A stretch of DNA of 64,000 nucleotides, from assembly GCA_002412705.1 (NCBI GenBank), contig DHVO01000089.1, positions 8,147-72,146 of the forward strand, given 5' to 3'. A model generated the notes under the pieces. That model saw only the letters and a program-made list of their open reading frames with translations, had not been told where the DNA came from and did no database searches. Shown here one piece after another: positions 25,029-33,250 of the stretch (positions are counted from its first letter, which is position 1; the number at the start of each line of letters is the position of its first letter). The position numbers were made by a program, and so were the translations under genes. Source of the stretch: Bacteroidales bacterium UBA5206 (GTDB taxonomy: Bacteria; Bacteroidota; Bacteroidia; Bacteroidales; Tenuifilaceae).

Positions 25029-28000
25029 TTATCGGCTAAGGACTTCAACCTCAACTCGTCTGTTTTGAGCACGCCCCTGTTCTGTATCATTAGATACTTT
25101 TGGTGTTGTGTTGCCCATACCCTTTGTGGTTAGATTACTGTAGCCTTTTTCTATTAAATAGCGGGCAACAGACTTTGCTCTTTCTTCTGAAATTGAGGTG
25201 TTGCTTAGCGCCTCAAGGTCATCTGAGTGACCTTGAATTTCAATTCTAACCGTAGGATTGTCCCTAAGGAGAGCTAGAAGTCGGTTGAGCTCAGCAACAG
25301 CCTCAGGACCAAGTTCAGCACTGTTACTGCCAAATGGTATGTTAAGCCCAATTTGCGAACCAACTGCAATGGGTTTAAGCATCACATCGCGGGTAACATT
25401 CATAAATGTGGTTACCTGGTTTAGGTTTAGGTTTTCCGACATGTACCAATACCCCTCAGCTACTACCTCAACTGCATAGTTGTCGCCAGCAAGGAACGAG
25501 AAACCAAAATCACCCGATTGTGCATTAGAGTAAACAGAGGTAATTGTTGTGTTATCGGTTGTGTTTACTAAGCTTACCCTTGCTCTTATTGGGTTAAGTG
25601 TATTAGCATCTTTTACTGTTCCTCTTATATTGGTTCTTCTAACCTGAGCAACCCCTTCTGGTTGGTTCTCAAAGCCCTGAGCAAAGTTAATACGTCTAAC
25701 TTTCTCATCAAACACAAAGTTTACTTCAAATTGCTTGTAGCCATTAAATTGAACCATGAAGTTATTCTGGCGTAAATCAAAATTTTCGTAAAAGATGTTG
25801 TTAATGGAAACAGAATACCTATCGGTGACAGGGGCAAACAGAACAAACTCTCCATTCTTATCGGTTAGGGTAGAGTAGGAGCGCTTTTGGCTATCGGTTG
25901 CAACAATTCTAACATTTGAAACATCAATATTTCCAAGTCCCGATAGTTTACTCCTGTTTAATATGATTTTTCCAAATACTTTATTCTTCTCAACGTATGG
26001 AAAGTAGTAGTTTCCTGTAAAGGAGACCTTAAGGTTCGATTCTTCATTGGCCTTGCTGAATGTACCTGCATCATCTCCAACAGCATAGTAGTTTATAGTG
26101 TAGTTTCCTTCTGGAATATTCTCAAGAGTAACCCTGCCGTATGCATTGGATAGGAGTTGCGTGCTATAAAAATCGCCAGGAACGTACCTAGCCTCTTCTC
26201 CTTCTATTTTGTTAATCTCTACAAGAATATTTTTAATGCCAGGCTCATTCTGATCCTGAGTTAGGTTTCCATTAAAGTCTTTAAAAAAGACCAGCTCAAT
26301 GTCATGATACTTTACACTGGGGTGGTTTAAGTTAAACTCTTTACGAATTCCCGCTTCAAGGTAAAAAGTTTGGTACGATTGGGTTGCCTCGTAAATATCC
26401 TTCCTGTTCTGAAGAGAGTAAACACCAAGAGCTCGTACTAACCAATCATTTTTTAGGTGCCATTGCAGTTGAGCCGATATGTTTGAGTAGCTAGATTTGG
26501 ATACTAAGTCGTTATTGTACGAGAGGCTTGCGTTAAGTTCTATTATGTTTTTATAGATATATGAGTCGTAGGAGGGCATTATCCTGATGTAATTAAAAGG
26601 CCTTGATGTGTAGTAATGGTTAATTAGCTCAAATACTGTCTTGGGGCCAGATATGTACGACGATATTAGGCCTATTTTTGATGAACGAAGATTTAAGCTA
26701 ACCTCTTTGTAATTAAAGTTTTGTTTTCGTATGGACTCGTTATCGTCTCCTTCCTTAGATGGAGCTTCAGCAATGTAAGGAAAGCCTACGGTTAGTCTTG
26801 GTGTTAATATTGTATATCCTCCTCCTAATCTAAATCGTGCACCTACCGAGACTTTGGGCGATATGGCGTTAAAAGGTACAGATTGCTCGTATCCCGAGAG
26901 GTTATTCCAAAGAAAATGATCTACTCCTGGTCCTCCAATAATCATTATTTTGGGTGTAAGAGCATGGAGGTATTCAATTGTAGAAACACGGCTAAGCGAC
27001 GAGCTTGTGTTGTTTCCTATGCCTGTAACATTATATTCAAATCGATACTCGGAGTATTGTAACCTTATGTTATTTCCAGTCTGTAAGTTATAGTTTACAT
27101 ATAAGTTCCCATCAAATCGCCCCCTATAACTTCCTATGTAACTGGGTGAGCCATACTTCGCTCTTATGCTAGCCGAAATGTGGTTATGCCTTAAATTATA
27201 GACAAGTTCCGATCCAAAGCCCGTATGGTTTGTTTGCCCATTTATATTTTGGGTGTAAGTATTGTATGAGCCCATAATGCCAATAGATTGCGAAGAACCT
27301 ATAGGGAAAGATGTTCTTGCGATGGCTAGATGAGAAGTTAAGGGATTATCCCCTTCTTTGTTGTTCAAAATGTATTCTGTTTCAAAAAAAAGTGCAGGCT
27401 TTGGCGAAAATCTAAATTTCCCAGAGTAATTAAAAAGGTCTAGTCGCAAGTCCTTGTTGGCTAGCAAAAAGGCGCTATAGCGTTTGCTTGTATATTTTAC
27501 AAAAGCTCCTCTACCAACTAACGATACTTCACTTGACCTAAAATTGTCGCCCACTTCAAGTGTAAAGTTATTAATAGTTGCACCTAAATACATCCTATTA
27601 TACTTATACAAATCTTCAGGTTCTCTTGATGTAAAATTCCTGTAGTAGAAAAAGAGTGATTTTCTTTCTTGTAAAAGAATATTCCCTTCGGCAAGAGCAG
27701 TTATGCCTGGAACCTCGTTTTCTTTAAGTAAACCTTGCGCTGTTACTTCTAGTACAAGAGGTTTTGAGGAGGGGGGTATATAGTTTATGTAATCGGATTC
27801 AAGCTTTTTAAACCATACATTTTGTTGATACATGGTATCTTGGGAGCTAACACGTAAATTTAGCTTATACATTGTTTTACCAAAGGAAGTAGTGTTAACC
27901 AACCTTATGTTAAACGATACAGAGGTATCGTTATATTCTTTTAGGGGAAAGTCTTTAACAAAAAGATTGGTTCCTCCTTCTATGGATAGGTCTGGATCCG

Positions 28001-28553
28001 ATTCCATTGTAATGGTAATGAGCTCTTGCCTGTTGCCCTTATTTTCGAGAGTAAGGTTAAACGATGAAGTGCTCTTCTCTGGATCAATAAACCTAAATCG
28101 ATCTATATTCTTTATTCTAAATCCTGATATTCGGGGAATCTTAACAAAACAGTACTCGTTTTTTATGGTGTTTCCTCTGCTATCGGTTAGTGAAGCAATA
28201 ACACTATAACCAATATCACCTCTTGCTTCGCTCCCTACAGCAACACGAATAGGTATATAAATGGAATCCTGAGGTTCTATTGTAACCTCTCGTTTATCTT
28301 GACCTATAACATTCCAACCTTGAGGTACTGTAATGTTAAGGGTAACAACTTCTGTTCTATTGCCAGAGTTTTTTACTTTTAGTGCATTAAAGAAGCTTTC
28401 TTTTGCACTGGATGTAACATAGTGCTGTGCAAATGCTATTTCTAGCTTTGATGGCTCGTTATTATATAGAAAGTATTGGGCTGTACTAGAAAACGGAAAA
28501 ACAGTTGCTAATAGCCAAAAAATGAGGTTTTTATATGATATTCTAAATCTCAT
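25029..28553 (-). CDS. Usher-like outer-membrane barrel with Ig-like modules and OmpA anchor
   Basis: 1174 residues. A signal peptide ends at FSSTAQ. Residues about 30-245 form two Ig-like beta domains (one NEW3-like, with TVPQGWNVIG). About 250-740 is a long run of amphipathic strands with aromatic belts, consistent with an outer-membrane barrel. Then follow an SdrD-B-like domain (FFKDFNGNLTQDQNEPGIKN, about 754), a regulatory-like Ig domain (about 856-930), a CarboxypepD_reg-like domain (about 972-1055) and a C-terminal OmpA domain (GHSDDLEALSNTSISEERA, RAQNRRVEVEV) for peptidoglycan binding. The barrel flanked by Ig-like domains recalls fimbrial ushers. It starts 2 bases after the upstream secreted-protein gene. 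No named family is recognised for the whole protein. Confidence 0.7.
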   Translation of the reverse strand: MRFRISYKNLIFWLLATVFPFSSTAQYFLYNNEPSKLEIAFAQHYVTSSAKESFFNALKVKNSGNRTEVVTLNITVPQGWNVIGQDKREVTIEPQDSIYIPIRVAVGSEARGDIGYSVIASLTDSRGNTIKNEYCFVKIPRISGFRIKNIDRFRFIDPEKSTSSFNLTLENKGNRQELITITMESDPDLSIEGGTNLFVKDFPLKEYNDTSVSFNIRLVNTTSFGKTMYKLNLRVSSQDTMYQQNVWFKKLESDYINYIPPSSKPLVLEVTAQGLLKENEVPGITALAEGNILLQERKSLFFYYRNFTSREPEDLYKYNRMYLGATINNFTLEVGDNFRSSEVSLVGRGAFVKYTSKRYSAFLLANKDLRLDLFNYSGKFRFSPKPALFFETEYILNNKEGDNPLTSHLAIARTSFPIGSSQSIGIMGSYNTYTQNINGQTNHTGFGSELVYNLRHNHISASIRAKYGSPSYIGSYRGRFDGNLYVNYNLQTGNNIRLQYSEYRFEYNVTGIGNNTSSSLSRVSTIEYLHALTPKIMIIGGPGVDHFLWNNLSGYEQSVPFNAISPKVSVGARFRLGGGYTILTPRLTVGFPYIAEAPSKEGDDNESIRKQNFNYKEVSLNLRSSKIGLISSYISGPKTVFELINHYYTSRPFNYIRIMPSYDSYIYKNIIELNASLSYNNDLVSKSSYSNISAQLQWHLKNDWLVRALGVYSLQNRKDIYEATQSYQTFYLEAGIRKEFNLNHPSVKYHDIELVFFKDFNGNLTQDQNEPGIKNILVEINKIEGEEARYVPGDFYSTQLLSNAYGRVTLENIPEGNYTINYYAVGDDAGTFSKANEESNLKVSFTGNYYFPYVEKNKVFGKIILNRSKLSGLGNIDVSNVRIVATDSQKRSYSTLTDKNGEFVLFAPVTDRYSVSINNIFYENFDLRQNNFMVQFNGYKQFEVNFVFDEKVRRINFAQGFENQPEGVAQVRRTNIRGTVKDANTLNPIRARVSLVNTTDNTTITSVYSNAQSGDFGFSFLAGDNYAVEVVAEGYWYMSENLNLNQVTTFMNVTRDVMLKPIAVGSQIGLNIPFGSNSAELGPEAVAELNRLLALLRDNPTVRIEIQGHSDDLEALSNTSISEERAKSVARYLIEKGYSNLTTKGMGNTTPKVSNDTEQGRAQNRRVEVEVLSR

Positions 28554-28555
28554 TT

Positions 28556-29110
28556 TTATGGGATGTAATTTATTGGGGATAAATTAATAGAAAGGCCTAC
28601 AAGATAATAGCCGCTATCAAAGTTTAGTAAAGGCGCTGCTGTACCAAGCTTATAAGTTAACGAGAATTCAATAAGTACATTGCTGGTTCCATCTCCTTTA
28701 AGCATCCATACATCGGCAGTTGTAGGAGAAAAACTTGGAGAACTTATTTGAAGATTAGGTTCGCCTACTTGGTTTGTAATAACAGGTTCTAGTAGCAATG
28801 AACTTAGGGGAATAGAATCGGTTGGTGAGACTAGGGCTACATTATCTGCACTTATTGTAAGTTCCCAACCAGTACAACTAGAGTTATTAAAGTATAGTTG
28901 TACTTTACTCCAGCTAGTTAGGGTCACACCGCTATTAAGTTGGTCTAAAGTGCTTACTCTAAAAATGGCATTGCTTCCTTTTAGGATAGCAATTTTCGCA
29001 AATGGATCCTGAGCATATAGGTTTCCTTTGTTAGAGGAAAATACTATAAGCAAATAAAAACAGCCAAATAGGAAAAGGTGTTTACGGATTTTTAACCAAT
29101 GCGAAAGCAT
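28556..29110 (-). CDS. Small secreted protein, possible minor pilin or adapter
   Basis: 184 residues, not recognised as a named family. An N-terminal hydrophobic signal (LFLFGCFYLLIVFSS, cleavage probably near LYAQ) precedes an all-beta, Ser/Thr-rich domain containing FRVSTLDQLNSGVTLTSW and KVQLYFNNSSCTGWELTI. The C-terminus (DSGYYLVGLSINLSPI) is an alternating hydrophobic strand resembling the end of the pilin-like protein encoded upstream. It is separated from that gene by a strong hairpin and from the downstream barrel gene by only 2 bases, so it is probably co-translated with the barrel. A role as tip subunit or adapter is inference. Confidence 0.6.
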   Translation of the reverse strand: MLSHWLKIRKHLFLFGCFYLLIVFSSNKGNLYAQDPFAKIAILKGSNAIFRVSTLDQLNSGVTLTSWSKVQLYFNNSSCTGWELTISADNVALVSPTDSIPLSSLLLEPVITNQVGEPNLQISSPSFSPTTADVWMLKGDGTSNVLIEFSLTYKLGTAAPLLNFDSGYYLVGLSINLSPINYIP

Positions 29111-29129
29111 TTTTATTATCTCGTATTAT

Positions 29130-29170
29130 AAAACTTGAAGCCAAACGGGTAACGCTCGGCTTCAAGTTTT
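29130..29170 (-). terminator. Strong hairpin between pilin-like gene and downstream genes
   Basis: A 13-bp perfect stem (AAAACTTGAAGCC / GGCTTCAAGTTTT) with a 15-base loop, ending in a T run. It lies inside an otherwise co-directional gene set, so it may act as a partial terminator. A second perfect 8-bp hairpin (29193-29212, GCAG loop) lies just after the pilin-like stop. Confidence 0.8.
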
Positions 29171-29221
29171 TTATTTAAAACTAGTTAGTCATTTATTTCA
29201 GCAGTGAAATAATAGAACTTA

Positions 29222-29815
29222 CTAAATTGGAACTACGTTAATAAATACATTGGTAACGTATGTATCTGATGCTAAGCTTTGCTCTAGTAGTGTTTGAGCA
29301 TTCATCGATGCATTGGCAACAGTTCCCAACTCCCATTTAATATCAAAAGTATTAACAGTGCTAGAGCCAGCATCCACTGCAGATAGTACTGCTGCAGTTG
29401 CTGTAGAAAGGCCTGTTACTGTTGCAACAGAAACAGTTGTTCCAGTTGCTCCACCCACATTGTCAATAAGATAACCAACGTTGTTAAGTGGCATCTGGTT
29501 TCCAGTTCCCCCTGCTGATTCATAGTTCATTCCATAGAAAGCAGCACTTTCTGAGTATAGAAGAACATTGAAGTTTCTTGATGAAGCAACATTAAACCTA
29601 GTTGTATACCTTGGTGAGTTAGCTATACCAGTGGTATAGTCATCAATGGTATTAACTACAAATTGGATGTTACCCCCAGAGACTACGGTAAGCCTCAAAA
29701 TTGAGTTTAGGGTTACAGATACTGGGATAACTGCGTTATCAGAAATCTGCCCAAACCCCACGTTTGCAAAAAGTAGCATTGCTACTCCAATAATCATTTT
29801 CTTCATTTTCATCAT
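29222..29815 (-). CDS. Pilin-like secreted protein, DUF4402-like
   Basis: 197 residues beginning MMKMKKMI, with a classical signal peptide cleaved after GFGQ. The mature N-terminus has alternating hydrophobic residues (AVIPVSVTLNSILRLTVV), followed by GGNIQFVVNTIDDYTTGI, a beta-rich body low in Lys and Cys, and the final strand YVTNVFINVVPI. This resembles DUF4402-type and fimbrial-subunit-like proteins that sit beside periplasmic chaperones in other bacteria; the assignment is from memory and layout. It is followed by a strong hairpin, as expected for a highly expressed major subunit. It is the first secreted gene after the SpoIIE phosphatase. Confidence 0.6.
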   Translation of the reverse strand: MMKMKKMIIGVAMLLFANVGFGQISDNAVIPVSVTLNSILRLTVVSGGNIQFVVNTIDDYTTGIANSPRYTTRFNVASSRNFNVLLYSESAAFYGMNYESAGGTGNQMPLNNVGYLIDNVGGATGTTVSVATVTGLSTATAAVLSAVDAGSSTVNTFDIKWELGTVANASMNAQTLLEQSLASDTYVTNVFINVVPI

Positions 29816-29962
29816 TTATTTAGGGTTGTTTATTACAAAGCCTAATTTGTTAAGTAAAAATATATTAAAACCTTTGTTTCCTATATACTAATAGCACTTT
29901 TTTATTAAAAAAGTTGCCTTTTTTTGATTAAAAGCGTTGTTTTATCTGCTAGGTAAACGTTT

Positions 29963-31846
29963 TTAAGGTTCAACCTTAAATCCAATTACTAAGACATCAT
30001 CTACCTGAGGGTAAGTGTCTCCCATCCAATTCTTCATCTCAATTTTGAGTCTCTCCCGTTGTTCTGCAGATGGCAGAGAATGCAGGTTTACAAGTAGTTC
30101 GGTGAAATTTTTTATCATATACTTTCTACCCTCAGTTCCACCAAACTGATCTATAAATCCATCGGAGAAGATGTAAAACCAAGTAGGCGATTCTACTTTT
30201 ATTTTGTGTGTGGTGAATTTCACATTCTGTAAATTCTCCGTTCCACCCCCAATAGAGTCCTTGTCTCCTCTAATTCTATAAGCCTCTCCGTTTGCTACAT
30301 ATACAACAGGGTTCTTAGCTCCAGCGAATTCAACGGTGTTTTCTGCTTTGTTTATTATGCATAGAGCCATATCCATACCGTCGCGATTATCGGTTTCATC
30401 CTGTCGTAACGTTCGCCTAATACCTTTGTTCAGTTCTAAAAGTGCATCAGCGGGGTTGTGAATTCCTTTTTCTATTATTTCATCGAGCAAGTTATAACCA
30501 ATCATAGAGAGGAAGGCTCCAGGTACTCCGTGACCAGTACAATCAATTGCAGAAATAGCAAACTTATCCTCGGCGGGATTGTATATGTCGGAACCATTTA
30601 GAATAATTGGTCTAAACCAATAGTAGTCTCCACTTACAACATCTCTTGGCTTAAAGAATATAAAACTGTCGGGAAGGAATTCTTGCAAGTAATTTTGTGC
30701 AGGGAGTAAAGCTTTCTGAATTCCCTGTGCGTAGTTTATACTTTTTGTGATATTCTCATTCTGCCGTTGTATTTGGTCTTTTTGTCGTTGAATTTCATAG
30801 TTCTGCTCGCTTAATTTTACATTTGCCCTCTTTTTGTCCTTGTAGTTTTTGTAAACAACAATTGCGAGCAGGGTTAGCAGCAATAGGAATATTGAAATGG
30901 AGTATATAATCATTTGCTGGGTTCGCTCACGAGTTTTCTGCTCGCTAATCTGAACTTCTTTTAATTCTCTATCCTTATTAATAAGGTCAATCTCAATTTG
31001 TTGTTGTCGAGCTACCTGTTCTGCTTGAAAAAGGCTGTCCTGCTTTGCCTTTACTACAAACCCTAACGAGTCCTCCTTTGCTTTGGACATTAGCTTTTGG
31101 TACTCTAACTCTAGCTGTTTTGCCATGCGCTCCATGCGCTCTTTTTCTGCCTGAACCTGAGTTTTACCAACAATTTCCTCGTATTCAACCTTTACTTGTT
31201 GAGTGGCTAAGTGCTGTTCTACACTGGCAAAAAGGTTATTGTACTCTGAGGCTTTTTTAGTGTTGCCAATTCGTTCGTAGCAGTTTGCAAGGAGTCTAAG
31301 GCAGTTTAATGTTAGGCGAGGATTACCTACCTTTTGCGATAGTTGGTATGCTTCTTCAAGGAGTGGAATGGCTTTTTCAAATTGATTCTGTACCGTCAAT
31401 AGGTAAGCCACATCAATTAATCCAGCGGCAATATCTGCTTTATTGTTGAGTTTTCGCCTAACCTCTAGGCTTTTGTTAAAATAGTCTAAGGCTAGGTCTA
31501 GCCTGTCAAGATCTGTGTAAATGAGACCTATGTTACTATATATGGCCTTAATATCGTTGAGGTTCTGTACCTTCTCGTTAAGAGGAACAGACTCTAAGAA
31601 ATAGTTAACAGCCTCGCGTAAGGCACCATGTTCCCAATAGATAAAGGCAACCTTATTAAGGTAAAAAATAGTTTGTTGCAAATTGCCTGCTTGCTTGTAT
31701 CGTTGTGCAAGCTCAAGGAAACGCTCAATTTCGGCTTGTTTTTCTTGGGGGATAGTAACAATGTTTTGGGCTGGACTAATGCCATTTCCTAGCATTAGTA
31801 GAAGGAATAGAAAGAGTTTAAAAAACAGAGCCCTTATGTTAGCCAC
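29963..31846 (-). CDS. TPR sensor SpoIIE-type PP2C phosphatase
   Basis: 627 residues starting with GTG. A signal peptide precedes periplasmic TPR repeats (about 35-215), a coiled coil (about 215-310), one TM helix (IIYSISIFLLLLTLLAIVVY, about 315), a cytoplasmic coiled coil and a SpoIIE/PP2C domain (about 385-627). Metal-binding motifs are intact: RDVVSGDYYWF, DCTGHGVPGAFLSMI, RDGMDMALC, SDGFIDQFGG and QVDDVLVIG. It presumably dephosphorylates an anti-sigma antagonist or SiaC-like protein. Its sensor half is strongly similar to that of the histidine kinase at 48501-50306. It lies immediately upstream of the pilin-like genes on the same strand. Confidence 0.9.
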   Translation of the reverse strand: MANIRALFFKLFLFLLLMLGNGISPAQNIVTIPQEKQAEIERFLELAQRYKQAGNLQQTIFYLNKVAFIYWEHGALREAVNYFLESVPLNEKVQNLNDIKAIYSNIGLIYTDLDRLDLALDYFNKSLEVRRKLNNKADIAAGLIDVAYLLTVQNQFEKAIPLLEEAYQLSQKVGNPRLTLNCLRLLANCYERIGNTKKASEYNNLFASVEQHLATQQVKVEYEEIVGKTQVQAEKERMERMAKQLELEYQKLMSKAKEDSLGFVVKAKQDSLFQAEQVARQQQIEIDLINKDRELKEVQISEQKTRERTQQMIIYSISIFLLLLTLLAIVVYKNYKDKKRANVKLSEQNYEIQRQKDQIQRQNENITKSINYAQGIQKALLPAQNYLQEFLPDSFIFFKPRDVVSGDYYWFRPIILNGSDIYNPAEDKFAISAIDCTGHGVPGAFLSMIGYNLLDEIIEKGIHNPADALLELNKGIRRTLRQDETDNRDGMDMALCIINKAENTVEFAGAKNPVVYVANGEAYRIRGDKDSIGGGTENLQNVKFTTHKIKVESPTWFYIFSDGFIDQFGGTEGRKYMIKNFTELLVNLHSLPSAEQRERLKIEMKNWMGDTYPQVDDVLVIGFKVEP

Positions 31847-32363
31847 TTCGTAATAATTAGTTATTGTAAAAATTACTTAAAAGTAATAAATGTTGGTTAC
31901 ATGCCGCTTCTAATCTTACAAAAAATGATTTTTGCACTTATTTTTTGACAAGTGATACTTCTTTTAATTTGCTTTGCGCATTTCTATACACTAGTTCCCT
32001 TTCCTTGAATGAACTCAAGTTGTTTTTAATTTATTAATGGTTATATTATTAAAAACAAACGTTAGACATAGGTTTGTTGTTTCTAATTATTCTTTTTTTA
32101 GTTTTCATAATGTATTTTTCATTCTTGTAATGCTGAAGGCTTTTATTTTAATCAGCAATTTATTATACTGCTGTGAATAAGTGCTATACTTTGGAGTAGT
32201 GCTTTTAAACTCATCTCTTTTGAACGTTTGCCATAAGTAAGGTAAGGTTTGTCAATAAATGCTTCAATTTTATTGATGGTTGCCTCTAATTTGCCCAGTT
32301 TTTGCTACTATTGTTATTGATTTGCTAATTGTATATCTTTACCAAGATACTATTACCCATTTT
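31847..32363. other. AT-rich divergent intergenic region
   Basis: About 515 bases between the SpoIIE gene (minus) and the chaperone gene (plus), with no credible ORF; the TTG-started extension of the chaperone frame to 32280 looks spurious. It holds an inverted repeat ATTACTT-AA-AAGTAAT at 31872-31887, just upstream of the SpoIIE start. On the plus strand TATCTTTA, a one-mismatch -7 element, lies shortly before the chaperone start. Confidence 0.55.
31872..31887. promoter_or_regulatory. Inverted repeat ATTACTT-N2-AAGTAAT before SpoIIE gene
   Basis: Perfect 7-bp arms with a 2-base centre, 26-41 bases upstream of the GTG start. On the minus strand it contains TACTTTTA, one mismatch from the -7 consensus, so a bound protein would overlap the promoter. 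Confidence 0.4.
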
Positions 32364-33227
32364 ATGAAGCGTTCATCCATATTGTCATTTTGCGGAGCAT
32401 TGCTTATGATGGCTCCTGTTCATGGTTTTTCTCAAGACTTTGAGGTTGCTCCAGTAAACCTTGAGTTTAACGCAGAACCTGGTGAAAATCAGGTTAAAAC
32501 TATAAATGTGAGGAACCATAGTAATCAGAAAACTTCATTTATGGTGACTCTTTCCGATTATCTGCCTAAGGGCGATGGTGGAAGGGAATTTTTGCCTCCA
32601 AATTCAACCAAGCGCAGCTGTGCCAATTGGATGAATATAAACCCTAGTTTCTTTGAGCTAAACCCAGGCGAGGAGATGGCATTGCAGATTGGGATGCTGG
32701 TTCCTGGCGAAGAGTATGGTGCGGCATGGGCTATGCTATTTATTCAGCCAACCCGTGAGCAAACCAGTTGGAGTGCAGAGGGAACTCTTGGTGCAGGTGT
32801 TATGGTAAGTGGACGGATTGGTGTTACAATTTCGCAAACACCAAAATCGAATGCAATAAATTCTGTTAAGGTTACTAGTTTTAGTGAAGATGTAGCATCA
32901 AGTGGAAGCGATCGTCTTTTTAATTTGTCGTTAGATAACCTTGGTGAGAGAATAACTAAGTGTAAGGTGTTTCTTGTTGCATCAAATATGATTACTGCAG
33001 AGGAGAAACAGTTCCCTCCACTTGAGATAGAAACATTCCCTAAAGCCACAAGAAACGTGCAGCTAACGCTTCCCGCAGGCCAACTTGCTCCTGGGAAGTA
33101 TGCTCTTGCGGCCATAGTTGATTACGGGCCTAAGTATGCACTAGAAGGGGCTCAAATTGTTATTGATATTAAGGATAGTGGCACACAACCAGTCCAACCC
33201 GATACTCTAACTCCTCCAACAGAATAG
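32364..33227 (+). CDS. PapD-like periplasmic chaperone
   Basis: 287 residues from the ATG at 32364, giving a clean signal peptide cleaved after GFSQ; the upstream frame extension is not needed. The mature protein opens with FEVAPVNLEFNAEPGENQVKTINV, an alternating first strand, and contains WMNINPSFFELNPGEEMALQI, which resembles the strand F/G region of pilus chaperones. A second beta domain follows (about 165-270). The C-terminus (DSGTQPVQPDTLTPPTE) is a Pro/Thr tail. It would bind subunits in the periplasm. A secreted MORN-repeat gene follows after 23 bases. Confidence 0.68.
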   Translation: MKRSSILSFCGALLMMAPVHGFSQDFEVAPVNLEFNAEPGENQVKTINVRNHSNQKTSFMVTLSDYLPKGDGGREFLPPNSTKRSCANWMNINPSFFELNPGEEMALQIGMLVPGEEYGAAWAMLFIQPTREQTSWSAEGTLGAGVMVSGRIGVTISQTPKSNAINSVKVTSFSEDVASSGSDRLFNLSLDNLGERITKCKVFLVASNMITAEEKQFPPLEIETFPKATRNVQLTLPAGQLAPGKYALAAIVDYGPKYALEGAQIVIDIKDSGTQPVQPDTLTPPTE

Positions 33228-33250
33228 TTTCTGTTAAGTATGCTGAGATA

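Noticed and set aside
29962..29980. 9-1-9 inverted repeat overlapping the SpoIIE stop codon as terminator
   Set aside because: The loop is one base and there is no U-run; it probably reflects codon sequence at the gene end.
32280..32363. Upstream extension of the chaperone gene from TTG
   Set aside because: It would bury the clear signal peptide that starts at the ATG at 32364.
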